From contig DATBGS010000059.1 in assembly GCA_036557885.1 (NCBI GenBank), positions 62,001-126,000 of the forward strand: a stretch of 64,000 nt of DNA. The letters run 5' to 3'. Made by a program: the position numbers and the translations under genes. The notes under the pieces are model-generated. The model did not search any database. It was given only the letters and a program-made list of their open reading frames with translations, and was not told where the DNA came from. This DNA is from DATBGS01 sp036557885. Lineage in GTDB: Bacteria > Chloroflexota > Ktedonobacteria > Ktedonobacterales > DATBGS01. This document shows positions 52,843-62,015 of this stretch, piece after piece (within the stretch, counting starts at the first letter, position 1; each line of letters starts with the position of its first letter).

Positions 52843-53249
52843 ATGGCACAGCTGATTGAACGACCACCCGATTCCTACATTCCCCCGGTGATCCGCAAAC
52901 AGCGTCCCCCAGGTGTAGATACAAAAGGGCTGGCAGCAGGCCTGCGCCGCCAGATCGCCGGAGAGGTGCGCTTTGATGATGGCGGTCTGGCGCTTTATGC
53001 CACCGATGGTTCCAACTATCGGCAGGTGCCGATTGGCGTAGTCGTGCCACGCAGCACCGACGATGTGGTGCAAACCGTCGCGCTGCGTGGCAGCTACGGT
53101 GCGCCAGTGCAGCCGCGCGGCTGCGGCACCAGTCTGGCGGGTAACTGCTGCAACGTAGCTGTTGTCATTGATTGCTCCAAATACCTTCACCACATTCTCG
53201 CTCTCAACCCCCAGCAAAAACAGGCGCGCGTCCAGCCAGGTGTCATCCC
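52843..53249 (+). pseudogene. N-terminal remnant of an FAD-binding oxidase gene
   Basis: From ATG 52843 (GAGG nearby) about 135 residues match the start of GlcD/D-lactate-dehydrogenase-type FAD oxidases: GEVRFDDGGLALYATDGSNYRQ, GVVVPRSTDDVVQTV, QPRGCGTSLAGNCCN and RVQPGVI. After that the frame enters the antisense strand of a cyclase gene and the match stops. More than 80 percent of the gene is lost. The 437-base gap before it (52406-52842) shows nothing else. Confidence 0.8.
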
Positions 53250-53418
53250 CGATAAACTTTTCGATGGTGCCGTCATGGGTAGCTACGACGCGGCGCGCGT
53301 GAGCGTAGTAGCGCCCCATCAGGGCACGCAGATCTTCAGGATCAATGCTCTCGCCCAGGGCGGTCGAGCCGGTCACATCGGCAAAGAGGATAGTCACCAG
53401 TTTGCGCTCTTCGGGCAT
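53250..53418 (-). pseudogene. N-terminal remnant of a class III adenylate/guanylate cyclase gene
   Basis: From the ATG at 53418 the minus strand reads MPEERKLVTILFADVTGSTA, a LMGRYY segment and THDGTIEKFIGDD: the first 56 residues of a class III cyclase, with the metal-binding Asp of ILFADVTGS. The frame then runs into the antisense of the FAD oxidase fragment and the homology ends. The remaining catalytic residues are missing. Confidence 0.82.
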
Positions 53419-53665
53419 GCGAAGCTGCTCCTTCCGCGAGCAAGAGAGATGCGTTGCATAGACCGAGAATCAAAGGAGAGCAAGACATGATGGCTCAAGC
53501 ATACACGGCTCAAGCATACACGAAAGAGTAGCGTTTTGCACGCAGCTTTTCTCCTGATCCTCCCGCCTCATTTTTCCTCTCTCCTCCTTCTGAATCACCG
53601 ACTTACTGTTTTCACTGATGTCCATACTTGCTTCCTATCTCTGGTGGGTTCAGGTGAGCACGGAT

Positions 53666-53971
53666 TTACCCGAAAACAGGGCGCATGAAGCTCCGTTCAT
53701 ACCTGAGGATGCAACGCGTTGTTTCAGCAAAGGCGAGCGCCGCCTGGCACCCCTCATCAGTGAGCAACTGCTGCCGATACATTTCATAGGTTGCCAGGCT
53801 GGGAAAACTAAACAGAGCTATCGCAATAGTGTTTGGCCCTTCGTGGGGGAGAAAATAGCCGTGATGTATTCCACCCAGACGAGTCACCAGAGGAATCCAC
53901 ATGCGGGCGTAGGCTTCAAAGTCCGCCAGCTTATAGGGGTCTATGTCATAGCGCAAATAACAAGTGATCAT
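53666..53971 (-). CDS. NIPSNAP family protein
   Basis: A 101-residue protein of the ferredoxin-like alpha/beta barrel NIPSNAP family: ITCYLRYDIDPYKLADFEAYARMW, then LFSFPSLATYEMYRQQL and a short C-terminal RYERSFMRPV. The start at 53971 begins at the first beta strand. Function is unknown for bacterial members. It stands alone; the gap 53419-53665 shows nothing I can assign. Confidence 0.82.
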   Translation of the reverse strand: MITCYLRYDIDPYKLADFEAYARMWIPLVTRLGGIHHGYFLPHEGPNTIAIALFSFPSLATYEMYRQQLLTDEGCQAALAFAETTRCILRYERSFMRPVFG

Positions 53972-54155
53972 CTCTCCGGTCTTCCTTCTCGCCCTACTGA
54001 ATGCAGAGCGTATCAGAGGTTTCCTGGGCATCCGATACGCTCAAAACAGCGGATTGGTGCTGTCCTAAAGCCAGTATGCAGCCAGTCCTTCCACGCCTCT
54101 TTCAAGATCACTCGTCTTAGATGTGTGGGAAAAGGAACGGCTTCTCTGGCGCTTC

Positions 54156-54596
54156 CTAGCGGACGAGCGGCGCCTGATCTCCCAGTGTCCCTTCCACCTC
54201 GAAGCCCTCACGCCGCCAATATTCAATCCCCCCAATCATTTCTTTCACCTGGAACCCCAGGGCACTCAATCGCGCAGCCGCCTTGGTGGACCCATTACAG
54301 CCGACACCCCAGCAGTAAGTCACAATCAGTTGCTCTTTGGAAAGATGGGCGGTGGACTCGACAGTGATTCGGCGATAGGGCAGGTTGATCGCCCCTGGAA
54401 TGTGGCACTCCTCGAAATCTTGTGCGCTGCGGGCATCCAGCAGCACAAAGCTCTTCTGCCCACGCTGCAGGTCCAACTGTACATCGGATGGGTCGGTTTC
54501 CACCGCGAGTTTGGCAAGAAAGTGCCGATGGGCTTCTTCTGGACGGGCAGCAGGTGTTTCGAGTACCAGTGAAAAATGCGAGGTGTGTACGGTCAT
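54156..54596 (-). CDS. Rhodanese-like protein
   Basis: A 146-residue single-domain rhodanese: LLDARSAQDFEECHIPGAINLPYR and the active loop with Cys95 in YCWGVGC, followed by NGSTKAA. A second Cys (Cys100) lies in the loop. It likely transfers sulfane sulfur or acts on related thiols. AGAGGA lies five bases upstream of the start at 54596. It is divergent from the LysR gene 131 bases away and may be its target. Confidence 0.88.
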   Translation of the reverse strand: MTVHTSHFSLVLETPAARPEEAHRHFLAKLAVETDPSDVQLDLQRGQKSFVLLDARSAQDFEECHIPGAINLPYRRITVESTAHLSKEQLIVTYCWGVGCNGSTKAAARLSALGFQVKEMIGGIEYWRREGFEVEGTLGDQAPLVR

Positions 54597-54727
54597 ATGT
54601 TTCCTCTTTCTGATATGTCTTCTTCTCACCCGTTTGTGAGCTGTGCTTACTCTAGCATGGACAAGAGCATCAGAGGTAGCTATACTTTTTGGGAGAAAAC
54701 ATCAAGATTATTGATGGAGTAGGACCA

Positions 54728-55615
54728 ATGGATTTTATCTATCTGCGCACCTTCTGCGCAGTGGCGAAGTGGGGCAACTTCACGAAAGCTGCCGAAGAAC
54801 TCGGCTATGCCCAGTCAAGCGTTACCACCCAAATTCAGAAGTTGGAAGAGCAATATGGGGCCGTGTTGTTTGAGCGGTGCGGCAGACGGATGCAGCCAAC
54901 TCAAGCGGGGGAGGTGCTGCTATCCTATGCCCGGCAGATGTTGGTCTTGCAGGAGGAAGCGAGGGCACAACTCGCGGCACAACACACCGGGACCATACGC
55001 ATTGGCACGATAGAAACACTGGCCGCCTTTTATCTCCCCCCTGTTCTCCAGGCATTTCGTGCCACCTATCCCCGGATCACCCTGTCTTTGCAAGCGGGCA
55101 CAGAAACCTCTATTCTGCAAGCAGTGAAAGAAGGGGATTGTGACCTTGGGCTGCTTCTGGATCACCTCTCTTTAGACCCGGAACTGGTCTGTCTCCCGTT
55201 GAGAAAAGAGGAGTTTGTGATCGTTGCCCGGCCAGATTCGCCGTACGGGCAGAGGGCGGAAATCACCGTCCAAGAACTGGCAAACGCGCATATTCTACTT
55301 ACCGAAGAGGAGTGCACCTATCGGGGTTTGCTGCTCCAGGAACTCAAGCAATCTGGCACACCTCACCAGATTGTTGGGGCGTTTGGCAGTCTAGAGGCAA
55401 TCAAGCAGTGCGTGATGGCCGGCCTGGGAATAGCCTTCCTACCGCTGGTTACGGTGCAGGAGGAAGTCGCCCAGGGGAAATTGCACGCCCTGTTGTTCGC
55501 AGCCAAGAGCGATCTGTACACGCAGGCGATCTATCTGAAAAGGAGATGGCACTCCTCTGCCTTCCAGCACCTCGTGAAGTTGATGGGCCAGAAAGATGCA
55601 TCTGAGGAGGAGTAA
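54728..55615 (+). CDS. LysR-family transcriptional regulator
   Basis: The 295-residue protein has an N-terminal winged helix (FIYLRTFCAVAKWGNFTKAAEELGYAQ, SSVTTQIQKLEEQYG) and the LysR substrate-binding domain (IRIGTIETLAAFYLPP to the end). ATG 54728 lies eight bases after GGAG and at the usual family N-terminus; a longer frame from 54689 has no site. LysR regulators often control the divergent neighbour, here the rhodanese gene. Confidence 0.92.
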   Translation: MDFIYLRTFCAVAKWGNFTKAAEELGYAQSSVTTQIQKLEEQYGAVLFERCGRRMQPTQAGEVLLSYARQMLVLQEEARAQLAAQHTGTIRIGTIETLAAFYLPPVLQAFRATYPRITLSLQAGTETSILQAVKEGDCDLGLLLDHLSLDPELVCLPLRKEEFVIVARPDSPYGQRAEITVQELANAHILLTEEECTYRGLLLQELKQSGTPHQIVGAFGSLEAIKQCVMAGLGIAFLPLVTVQEEVAQGKLHALLFAAKSDLYTQAIYLKRRWHSSAFQHLVKLMGQKDASEEE

Positions 55616-55640
55616 GCCTCACCCCCAGATGCATCTTTTC
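55592..55640 (+). terminator. Terminator overlapping the lysR stop
   Basis: AAAGATGCATCT (55592-55603) pairs with AGATGCATCTTT (55627-55638), followed by T and C. The lysR stop codon lies in the loop, which also contains GAGG/CCTC. The run TTTT at the base makes this a reasonable Rho-independent terminator. Confidence 0.6.
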
Positions 55641-55669
55641 GTCCTCCCCGGCTGCCTGCTGTTCACCCT

Positions 55670-55761
55670 GTGCTGGCTACTTTCTTCATCCGGACGAAAT
55701 AAAGGAGTAGTGAGTGCAATTGAACCACGTAGTTGTGGCCGATAAATAAAGTAGCCAGCAC
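55670..55761. repeat. 92-bp element with perfect 14-bp terminal inverted repeats
   Basis: GTGCTGGCTACTTT (55670-55683) is the exact complement of 55748-55761; 64 bases lie between. Inside is another short hairpin (CCAC/GTGG). No coding capacity and no clear target duplication. It may be a miniature mobile element or a bidirectional hairpin between the convergent lysR and maltodextrin genes. The remainder of 55762-55896 has no clear feature. Confidence 0.5.
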
Positions 55762-55896
55762 GACACTTATCTTGTTGGCTCCTCAACATCGAGAAAACGG
55801 GAGGAGTTGTTTCTTGACCCTTGACAACAGTACCTCATCGGTGCCAACACAAGGATCCGAGAGTCAGACAGCCCCTCCCTACTTCAGAGAAACCAC

Positions 55897-57741
55897 TCAT
55901 CCTTGCTTGAAGTAATAATCAGGCAAGACGGTCTGGGTGCCCAACCCTACGCCGCAGAGGATGTCTATATCGAGATGATTGATTAACACGATCTTCTGAA
56001 TCTGGGTCACATCCACCTGCTTCCAGCCGTGATTGGGGTCGTTTTGATCGTTGGCGTGCGCTTGCGTCGGGTCATAGGTATAGACTACAACACTTCCCAC
56101 CAGCGGCGTACAGTCTGCCACCGTGTCCTTGCTCAACTGCTGCCCCCAGATGTCAAAGAACTGCTGGAGGGTAAAGTCTTGCTGCTTGGGCGCGTTGATC
56201 TGAATTACCCCATTGGTGGCTGAGGTGGAGAGCCAGTAGGTGCAGCCCTTAGCCTGGCGCCCAACGTTATCGGGGATGATCTTCTGATCGCCCGTGCCAT
56301 CGGGCTGAATATTCAGCAAGATGCCCAGATGCGCCTGCGCCTGGTAGCCCGTCTGCACATCTGCCTGACACTGAATGTTATCTATCGTATCGCCTTTGGT
56401 TGGGTCCGCCAGCGCCGCTGGGGGCGCTTCAGGGGGCGGCGTGGGGATGATAGCGAGGATTAGCACAATCACCGCAAACGCCGCCGCAAACGCTGCCCAG
56501 CGAATCCGGCGGTTCCGCTTCTGCAAGCGCGCTCGCTCCGCCGCCTTTTGCTCCAGGGAAACTGTCGGCTCAGCCCGCGTCACCGCCACTGCTTCTACCG
56601 CTTCTTTGCCCGCATCTGGGGGCAAAGAGGTCAGACAGACCTCGGTTTCCGGGTCGAAGATATGCGCGTGCTCCAGATCAAGCACAAAGGTTACTTCATC
56701 CCCCCTGCGCACCCGCGAGCGCCCATCCTGACGCGCAGCAAGCTGAACGCCAGCCAACATCCCATAGACCATCAACTCATTGCCCAGATGTTCCACTACA
56801 TCCGCTGTGACGCGCACGGTTTGTGCTGCCGCCTCCAGCGGCATGTTCCCGTTGAGCAACTGCCGATCAAGCACATGCTCCGGGCGAATACCAAGCGTGA
56901 TGGTCTTGCCGATATACGGCTCCAGCCGGGCGGCCAGGGCTTGTGGCGCCCGCAGCCGCTGCCCATCGCCCAGGCGCAGCCAGATGCCCTCCTTCTGCTC
57001 CACCGCCACGTCCTCAAAAAAGTTCATCGAGGGCGAGCCAATAAACCCGGCCACAAACTTATTGGCCGGGCGATCATAGAGGTCGCCGGGCCTGCCAATC
57101 TGCTGAATCTTGCCACTGTTAAGTACGGCAATCCTGTCGCCCATCGTCATCGCTTCGGTCTGATCATGGGTGACATAGATAAACGTCGTCTGCATACGCT
57201 GATGCAGCCGCGCAATCTCGGCGCGCATCTGCACGCGCAGCTTGGCATCCAGATTGGAGAGCGGCTCATCCATCAGAAAGACTTTAGGGTCGCGCACAAT
57301 CGCCCGCCCCAGCGCCACGCGCTGGCGCTGCCCGCCGGAAAGCTCCTTGGGCTTGCGTTGCAGCAGGTTTTCCAGCCCCAAAATCTCTGCCGCCTCGTGC
57401 ACCTTCTTATCAATCTCTGGTTCCGGCGCTCCGCGCAGGCGCAGCCCAAACGCCATGTTGTCGTAGACGTTCATATGCGGATAGAGCGCGTAGTTTTGGA
57501 AGACCATCGCAATATCGCGCTCGCGCGGCTCCAGACTGGTGACTTCATCATCGCCAATCTTGATCGCGCCAGACGTTGATTGCTCCAGGCCCGCGATCAT
57601 CTGCAAGCAGGTGCTTTTGCCGCAGCCCGACGGCCCCACCAGCACCAGAAATTCTTTGTCTTCAATCTTCAGGTTGATGTCGTGGACAATTTCGACATCG
57701 CCAAAGCGCTTATAGATATGTTCAAACTCAACCGAAGCCAT
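55897..57741 (-). CDS. MalK/UgpC-like ABC ATPase fused to a transmembrane and extracytoplasmic domain
   Basis: Residues 1-380 are a complete sugar-importer ATPase: Walker A GPSGCGKST (36-44), LSGGQRQRVALGRA, LMDEPLSNLDAKL, and the C-terminal TOBE/regulatory barrel. A Lys/Arg-rich linker follows, then one membrane helix (about 415-434) and about 180 residues with four Cys, predicted outside (IQCQADV, KGCTYWL, FTLQQFFDIWGQ, ADCTPLV, ILCGVG). MalK proteins normally end near residue 370-400. The tail resembles a secreted Chloroflexota domain I remember only by pattern. The gene closes the maltodextrin transport operon. Confidence 0.88.
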   Translation of the reverse strand: MASVEFEHIYKRFGDVEIVHDINLKIEDKEFLVLVGPSGCGKSTCLQMIAGLEQSTSGAIKIGDDEVTSLEPRERDIAMVFQNYALYPHMNVYDNMAFGLRLRGAPEPEIDKKVHEAAEILGLENLLQRKPKELSGGQRQRVALGRAIVRDPKVFLMDEPLSNLDAKLRVQMRAEIARLHQRMQTTFIYVTHDQTEAMTMGDRIAVLNSGKIQQIGRPGDLYDRPANKFVAGFIGSPSMNFFEDVAVEQKEGIWLRLGDGQRLRAPQALAARLEPYIGKTITLGIRPEHVLDRQLLNGNMPLEAAAQTVRVTADVVEHLGNELMVYGMLAGVQLAARQDGRSRVRRGDEVTFVLDLEHAHIFDPETEVCLTSLPPDAGKEAVEAVAVTRAEPTVSLEQKAAERARLQKRNRRIRWAAFAAAFAVIVLILAIIPTPPPEAPPAALADPTKGDTIDNIQCQADVQTGYQAQAHLGILLNIQPDGTGDQKIIPDNVGRQAKGCTYWLSTSATNGVIQINAPKQQDFTLQQFFDIWGQQLSKDTVADCTPLVGSVVVYTYDPTQAHANDQNDPNHGWKQVDVTQIQKIVLINHLDIDILCGVGLGTQTVLPDYYFKQG

Positions 57742-57753
57742 ACATCGCCCTCC

Positions 57754-58746
57754 TCATCCTTTGACACTGCCGACGGTCAGGCCGGACTTAAAGAAGCGTT
57801 GCAAGTACAGGAAAACAATCGAGAGCGGCACCGATACCAGCACCGACGCGGCGGCGAAGTAGCCCCAGGGCACCCGGAAATTGTTTTGCAGACCAAACAT
57901 GCCCAGGGCAAAGGTGATATTGGTGCCCAGTCCCTCACCACCCGCGCCGTTGGAGTTCAAGATGATATTCGCCAGCGCAAACTCGTTCCAGCCGCCAATA
58001 AACGAGAACAGCGCCGAGGCAGCCAGAGCAGGCGCGGCCAGCGGCAGCGTAATGCGCAGGAAGGCTTTGGTCGGCGTAGCGCCGTCCACCAGCGCGGCTT
58101 TCTCCAGTTCCACCGGCAAGGTATCAAAGTAGCCCTTGATGTTCCAGCAGCTAAAGACCACCGTCCCACCGGCATAGACCATCGCCAGCGCCAGCAGCGG
58201 GGTGACTGATCCAAGCGGCGTATCCGTCCTGAGTAAGCCCAAGGTCTGTAACAAGAGGTAATAGGCCAAGAGCGCCAGCAATGCCGGGAACGCTTGAATT
58301 GCCAGCAGCCCCACCAGCGTCAGTTGTCGCCCCCGGAAACGGAAACGCGCCAGCGCATACGCCCCGGTGGTCGAGAAAAACAGGCCAAGCGCCGTTGCCA
58401 GCGCGCACACAATGGTCGTGTTCACCACCCACTGCACAAAGGGAATCTGGGCCAGCACGTAGCGATAGTTCTCCAGCGTGGGGTTGGTGGGGAAAATCTT
58501 CAGGTCCGTCGAATACAGCGTCTGATCGCCGCGCAGCGACGCCTGCACCACGTAGTAAATGGGGGCGAGCGCAAACACAGCCATGATGATCAAGAACAGA
58601 TAGATCAGCAGAATCCAGGGGGAAAACTTGCGGCGAGGGCGCCGACTGATGGCCTGGGCAATGGCGCGCTCGCGTGCGTCGGTCCGCGTCATGGTCTCGG
58701 TGGCTGGCAGCGCGCCAGCGCTGGCGCGCATCGTCTGGTCGCTCAT
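57754..58746 (-). CDS. Maltodextrin-type ABC permease (MalG-like)
   Basis: A 330-residue inner-membrane permease. After a cytosolic N-terminus of about 45 residues come six helices; the EAA loop that contacts the ATPase reads VELEKAALVDGATPTKAFLRITLPLAAP. It starts within the end of the preceding permease gene (four-base overlap), so translation is coupled. The ATPase gene follows after 12 bases. Confidence 0.92.
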   Translation of the reverse strand: MSDQTMRASAGALPATETMTRTDARERAIAQAISRRPRRKFSPWILLIYLFLIIMAVFALAPIYYVVQASLRGDQTLYSTDLKIFPTNPTLENYRYVLAQIPFVQWVVNTTIVCALATALGLFFSTTGAYALARFRFRGRQLTLVGLLAIQAFPALLALLAYYLLLQTLGLLRTDTPLGSVTPLLALAMVYAGGTVVFSCWNIKGYFDTLPVELEKAALVDGATPTKAFLRITLPLAAPALAASALFSFIGGWNEFALANIILNSNGAGGEGLGTNITFALGMFGLQNNFRVPWGYFAAASVLVSVPLSIVFLYLQRFFKSGLTVGSVKG

Positions 58747-59666
58747 GCTTGCGCCTCCTTGGTAACATTGCTCGCCCGCAGCGAGAGCATCGTCATGAAG
58801 AGCAGCAGGGCAAAGAGCACCACTGCCACCGCCGCCATACGCCCATAGGGAGGATTGCCGCCCGTCGCCCCAAACAGCTTGTTATAGACGTAGATCATCA
58901 CAAACGACGTGGCTCCTGGCTTCAGCGGGCTGGTGATCGGGCCGCCCTGTGTGATCAGAAAGACGGTGTTAAACATCTGAAATGTGGTGATGGCGCTCAA
59001 GATGGTGGCCGGAGTGATGGCCGGACGCAGCAGCGGCAGCGTGATATGGCGGAAGCGCTGCCAGGAGTTGGCCCCGTCCACATTGGCCGCCTCGTTCAAT
59101 TCCTGCGGCACGCTTTGCAGCGCGCCTAGAATGACAATCGTGAAGAACGGGTAGGAGAGCCAGACATTCACGATCACCACCGCAATAAAAGCGCCCCAGG
59201 GCGTCGTCAGCCAGGGCACCCCTGCATCTGGCCCAAACGCCAGCCGCAGCAACTGATTAATCGTCCCAAAATCATAATGGAAGAGGAACTTCCAGATCAG
59301 AGCGGTAATAACACTGGGGATGGTCCAGGGCAGAATCAGCACCAGCCGCCAGAAGGGGAGGAACCAGATGCGCTGGTTGTTGAGCGCCAGCGCCGTTGCC
59401 AGGCCAATCACCAGGAAGAGCGATACACACACTACCACATACAGCAGGGTCTGAAGGATGATGGTGAAGAAATCTCCTTGCAGGCTCCCCAGGGTCGCCG
59501 TGTAGTTCTGCAACCCGGTATAGTGGTAGGTATCCAGATGATAAAGGTCTTTGTTCGTGAACGAGAGGATGAACGTGTAGAAAATGGGCCAGAGGTTCAC
59601 GACTGCAATAGCAAAGAACATGGGAGCAAGGTACAGCGCAATCGTGCTGCGTTTGACCTGTAACAT
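58743..59666 (-). CDS. Maltodextrin-type ABC permease (MalF-like)
   Basis: A 307-residue permease with six or more helices and the EAA loop VPQELNEAANVDGANSWQRFRHITLPLL. I chose the start at 59666, with AAAGGGG five bases upstream; the open frame reaches 59816 but its first 50 residues are not permease-like. It follows the binding-protein gene by 177 bases and overlaps the MalG-like gene by four. Confidence 0.92.
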   Translation of the reverse strand: MLQVKRSTIALYLAPMFFAIAVVNLWPIFYTFILSFTNKDLYHLDTYHYTGLQNYTATLGSLQGDFFTIILQTLLYVVVCVSLFLVIGLATALALNNQRIWFLPFWRLVLILPWTIPSVITALIWKFLFHYDFGTINQLLRLAFGPDAGVPWLTTPWGAFIAVVIVNVWLSYPFFTIVILGALQSVPQELNEAANVDGANSWQRFRHITLPLLRPAITPATILSAITTFQMFNTVFLITQGGPITSPLKPGATSFVMIYVYNKLFGATGGNPPYGRMAAVAVVLFALLLFMTMLSLRASNVTKEAQA

Positions 59667-59843
59667 ACTCACCCCTTTCTCTATGGGCATAACAGGAGGC
59701 TGCATCCCAGGATGCCTGTCGAAGCATAGGACAGGCACAGTATAGACCACATAGCAAGAGGGTGGAGAACCGTTTTTGAGGCCCTCCACCCTCCACGCTG
59801 AGGGATGCCGCATCAATCAGTGCGATTGATTGCGCACCCGCGC

Positions 59844-61097
59844 TTACGAGCCTAGTTGCGCAATCCCCTGTTCAGCCGCAGTCTGAGCTGCGGCCATCGC
59901 CGCTTCTGGGGTCTGCGCACCTGTCCAGATAGCTGTCAGGGCATCTCCCACTGGTGTCCACAACGCGGACATGTACGGAGTGTTGGGGAGCGCCACGCCC
60001 AGCGTTGCCTGCGCAGCAAAGCCACCAACGGCGGGCAGCGCGGCCACTGTGGAATCCTGGTCAGCCGCCAGGTTAGACGGAATCTCGCCGTTGGCCTGCG
60101 CCTGAGCGATCTGGTTCTCTTTGTTGGTGAAGAACTTCATCAGATCGGCATCCAGCGCCGGGTTTTTGGAGAGCTTCGTCACCCAGAGCGATTTCACTCC
60201 AACGAACGGCTTGGCCGGAGTATTGCTGTTGGCCGTCACCTTGGGCAGCGTGGCAAAGCCAACATCAATGCCTGCCTTGCCCTTGTAGTCGGCATAGGAC
60301 CAGGGGCCATTGATGATCGCCGCCGCTTTGCCTTCGCTAAAGAGCGAGGAGGCCACATCGTAGCTGATCTGGCTGGGCAGATACTGCTTGAACTGCGCGA
60401 TGTAATTGGCCGCCGCGATCCCCTGCGGGTTGTTCAGCCCTACCTTGCTGTCTTCATGCACATAGAACGCGCCAAACCCATAGAACCAATCGGCATTAAA
60501 GTACGGGTCTTCGGTGTTCCAGACCACACCATACTGTCCGGGGTGCGCCGTCGAGTAGGTCTTCTCAAAGTTCAAGAGGTCATCGGTGGACTTGGGCAGT
60601 TGGTCGGCAGTCACCAGCGCCTTGTTGTACATGATGGTGACAGCTTCCACTGATTCTGGCACGCCCCACACATGGCCGTTGAACTCCACGCCCTGGGCCG
60701 CCGCCTTGTTGTAGGTCTTATCTACGAAATCCTGGCTGATGTACTGATCCATCGGAACAACGATGTTGGCCTTCGCCAGCTTGCCCAGCGAATCATCCAC
60801 CCAGGCAATCATATCCGGGCCGGAATTGGCGTTGACCGCCGCAATGGATTTATCAATCAGGTTGTCCTGATTGACCAGCGTGATCGTCACCTTGGGATAC
60901 TTTTTCATGTACGCATCAAAAATGGCCTGCTTTTCAGCCAGATAGCTGCCTGCCCAGTTGTGCCAGATGGTAATTGTGCCACTATGATCAACGGTTGGGC
61001 CGGTATTGGCGGGCGGCGTTGTTCCACACGCGGCCAGCACCGTCATGCACAGCGCCATCAGAGGAAGAAGATACTTGAGAACCCGTTTGGGAAACAT
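59844..61097 (-). CDS. Maltodextrin-type extracellular solute-binding lipoprotein
   Basis: A 417-residue family 1 solute-binding protein with a lipoprotein signal (LMALCMTVLAAC, lipidated Cys24). ITIWHNWAGSYLAEKQAIFDAYMKKYP is the family start; GPDMIAWVDDSLG and the MYNKAL hinge follow. GGAGGG lies just before ATG 61097. It captures maltodextrins or related sugars for the permeases downstream. Confidence 0.92.
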   Translation of the reverse strand: MFPKRVLKYLLPLMALCMTVLAACGTTPPANTGPTVDHSGTITIWHNWAGSYLAEKQAIFDAYMKKYPKVTITLVNQDNLIDKSIAAVNANSGPDMIAWVDDSLGKLAKANIVVPMDQYISQDFVDKTYNKAAAQGVEFNGHVWGVPESVEAVTIMYNKALVTADQLPKSTDDLLNFEKTYSTAHPGQYGVVWNTEDPYFNADWFYGFGAFYVHEDSKVGLNNPQGIAAANYIAQFKQYLPSQISYDVASSLFSEGKAAAIINGPWSYADYKGKAGIDVGFATLPKVTANSNTPAKPFVGVKSLWVTKLSKNPALDADLMKFFTNKENQIAQAQANGEIPSNLAADQDSTVAALPAVGGFAAQATLGVALPNTPYMSALWTPVGDALTAIWTGAQTPEAAMAAAQTAAEQGIAQLGS

Positions 61098-61413
61098 AAA
61101 CCCTCCAGCCTTGAAAAACTCGTCTTTGATCTTGATGAAACGCTCCATACGGCGGCCACCCGTCTTGTCCTCACTGCTGCCTGGCGGGCATCACATGGTA
61201 TCCAGAAGCCCACCAGAACCCCAGCGCCAGTGCTGCGAAGCCTGCTCCTCCTCCTGTGCGCTTTGTGCGCACGACAGTCTTTGTTGTCCCTGTTCTTTGT
61301 CGGGGAGGCGTTCCCGCTTGAGCATCTCTCGTGAAAAAAGAAGATCAGAAAACGAGTACCAACACAATGCCTTCAGCCCGGAACACCTCTACCCACCACA
61401 AATACGCCAGCCG

Positions 61414-61896
61414 CTAGCTGCTGTCTGCTCTTGAGGCTGGTGGCTCCTCCAGATATGCCTCCAGGTTGCGGCCAATCAGCGTCAGTGTGTCTTGCAAAGC
61501 ATACAAACGACCGTCGCCAACCGTGCTAAATAATTCACGGATGCGTGCTTCATGTCGCTGGTTCACGAAATCACGCAGGCGACGGCCTTCAGCAGTCAAC
61601 GTAATTTGAATTACGCGCCGATCATGAGGGTCAGGGGTGCGCTGTGCCAGGCTTGCCTGCTCCAGACGATCAACAATGCCGGTCACATTGCTTTTATCTG
61701 TCAACAACGCTCGGCTCAGTTCCACCATCGAACGCCCCTGCTGCTCATCAAGATGTTGCAGCGCCCAAAACTGGCGCGCACTCAAGCCATATTCCGTGAA
61801 AAATTGGCGATCACAATCATCCAGCAGCAAAAAAAGCTTGGTCAGCAGGCGATAGACATCTTGCTCGATACCTGTGGAGTCTTTCACTTCACTCAT
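61414..61896 (-). CDS. MarR-family transcriptional regulator
   Basis: A 160-residue MarR: helices SARQFWALQHLDEQQG and SMVELSRALLTDKSNVTGIVDRLEQASLAQRTPDPHDRR form the winged helix, with dimerisation helices at both ends. The start at 61896 is the ATG at the usual distance before the first helix; the longer frame to 62256 runs into the GH13 gene. A perfect palindrome lies 60 bases upstream. The next gene downstream is the sugar-binding protein, so it may regulate the sugar genes. Confidence 0.9.
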   Translation of the reverse strand: MSEVKDSTGIEQDVYRLLTKLFLLLDDCDRQFFTEYGLSARQFWALQHLDEQQGRSMVELSRALLTDKSNVTGIVDRLEQASLAQRTPDPHDRRVIQITLTAEGRRLRDFVNQRHEARIRELFSTVGDGRLYALQDTLTLIGRNLEAYLEEPPASRADSS

Positions 61897-61955
61897 GGCA
61901 AGCACCCCGATCCGGCGATTCTCCTCAGATTGTAGGGCTGAAGAAAGTATAACGC

Positions 61956-61981
61956 AAAACTGTTGATTTGTCAACAGTTTT
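61956..61981. promoter_or_regulatory. Perfect 11-bp palindrome upstream of marR
   Basis: AAAACTGTTGA (61956-61966) and TCAACAGTTTT (61971-61981) are exact complements with a four-base spacer. Size and AT-rich half sites fit a MarR operator. It lies between the GH13 stop (62016) and the marR start, so autoregulation is the simplest reading. Confidence 0.7.
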
Positions 61982-62015
61982 CTAGCCAATTTTCGACGGT
62001 TTTTTGATGGGTCGT

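Noticed and set aside
57580..58209. Plus-strand ORFs antisense to the MalK-like and MalG-like genes
   Set aside because: They mirror strongly conserved transporter genes and are Arg/Gln/His rich, as usual for GC-rich antisense frames.
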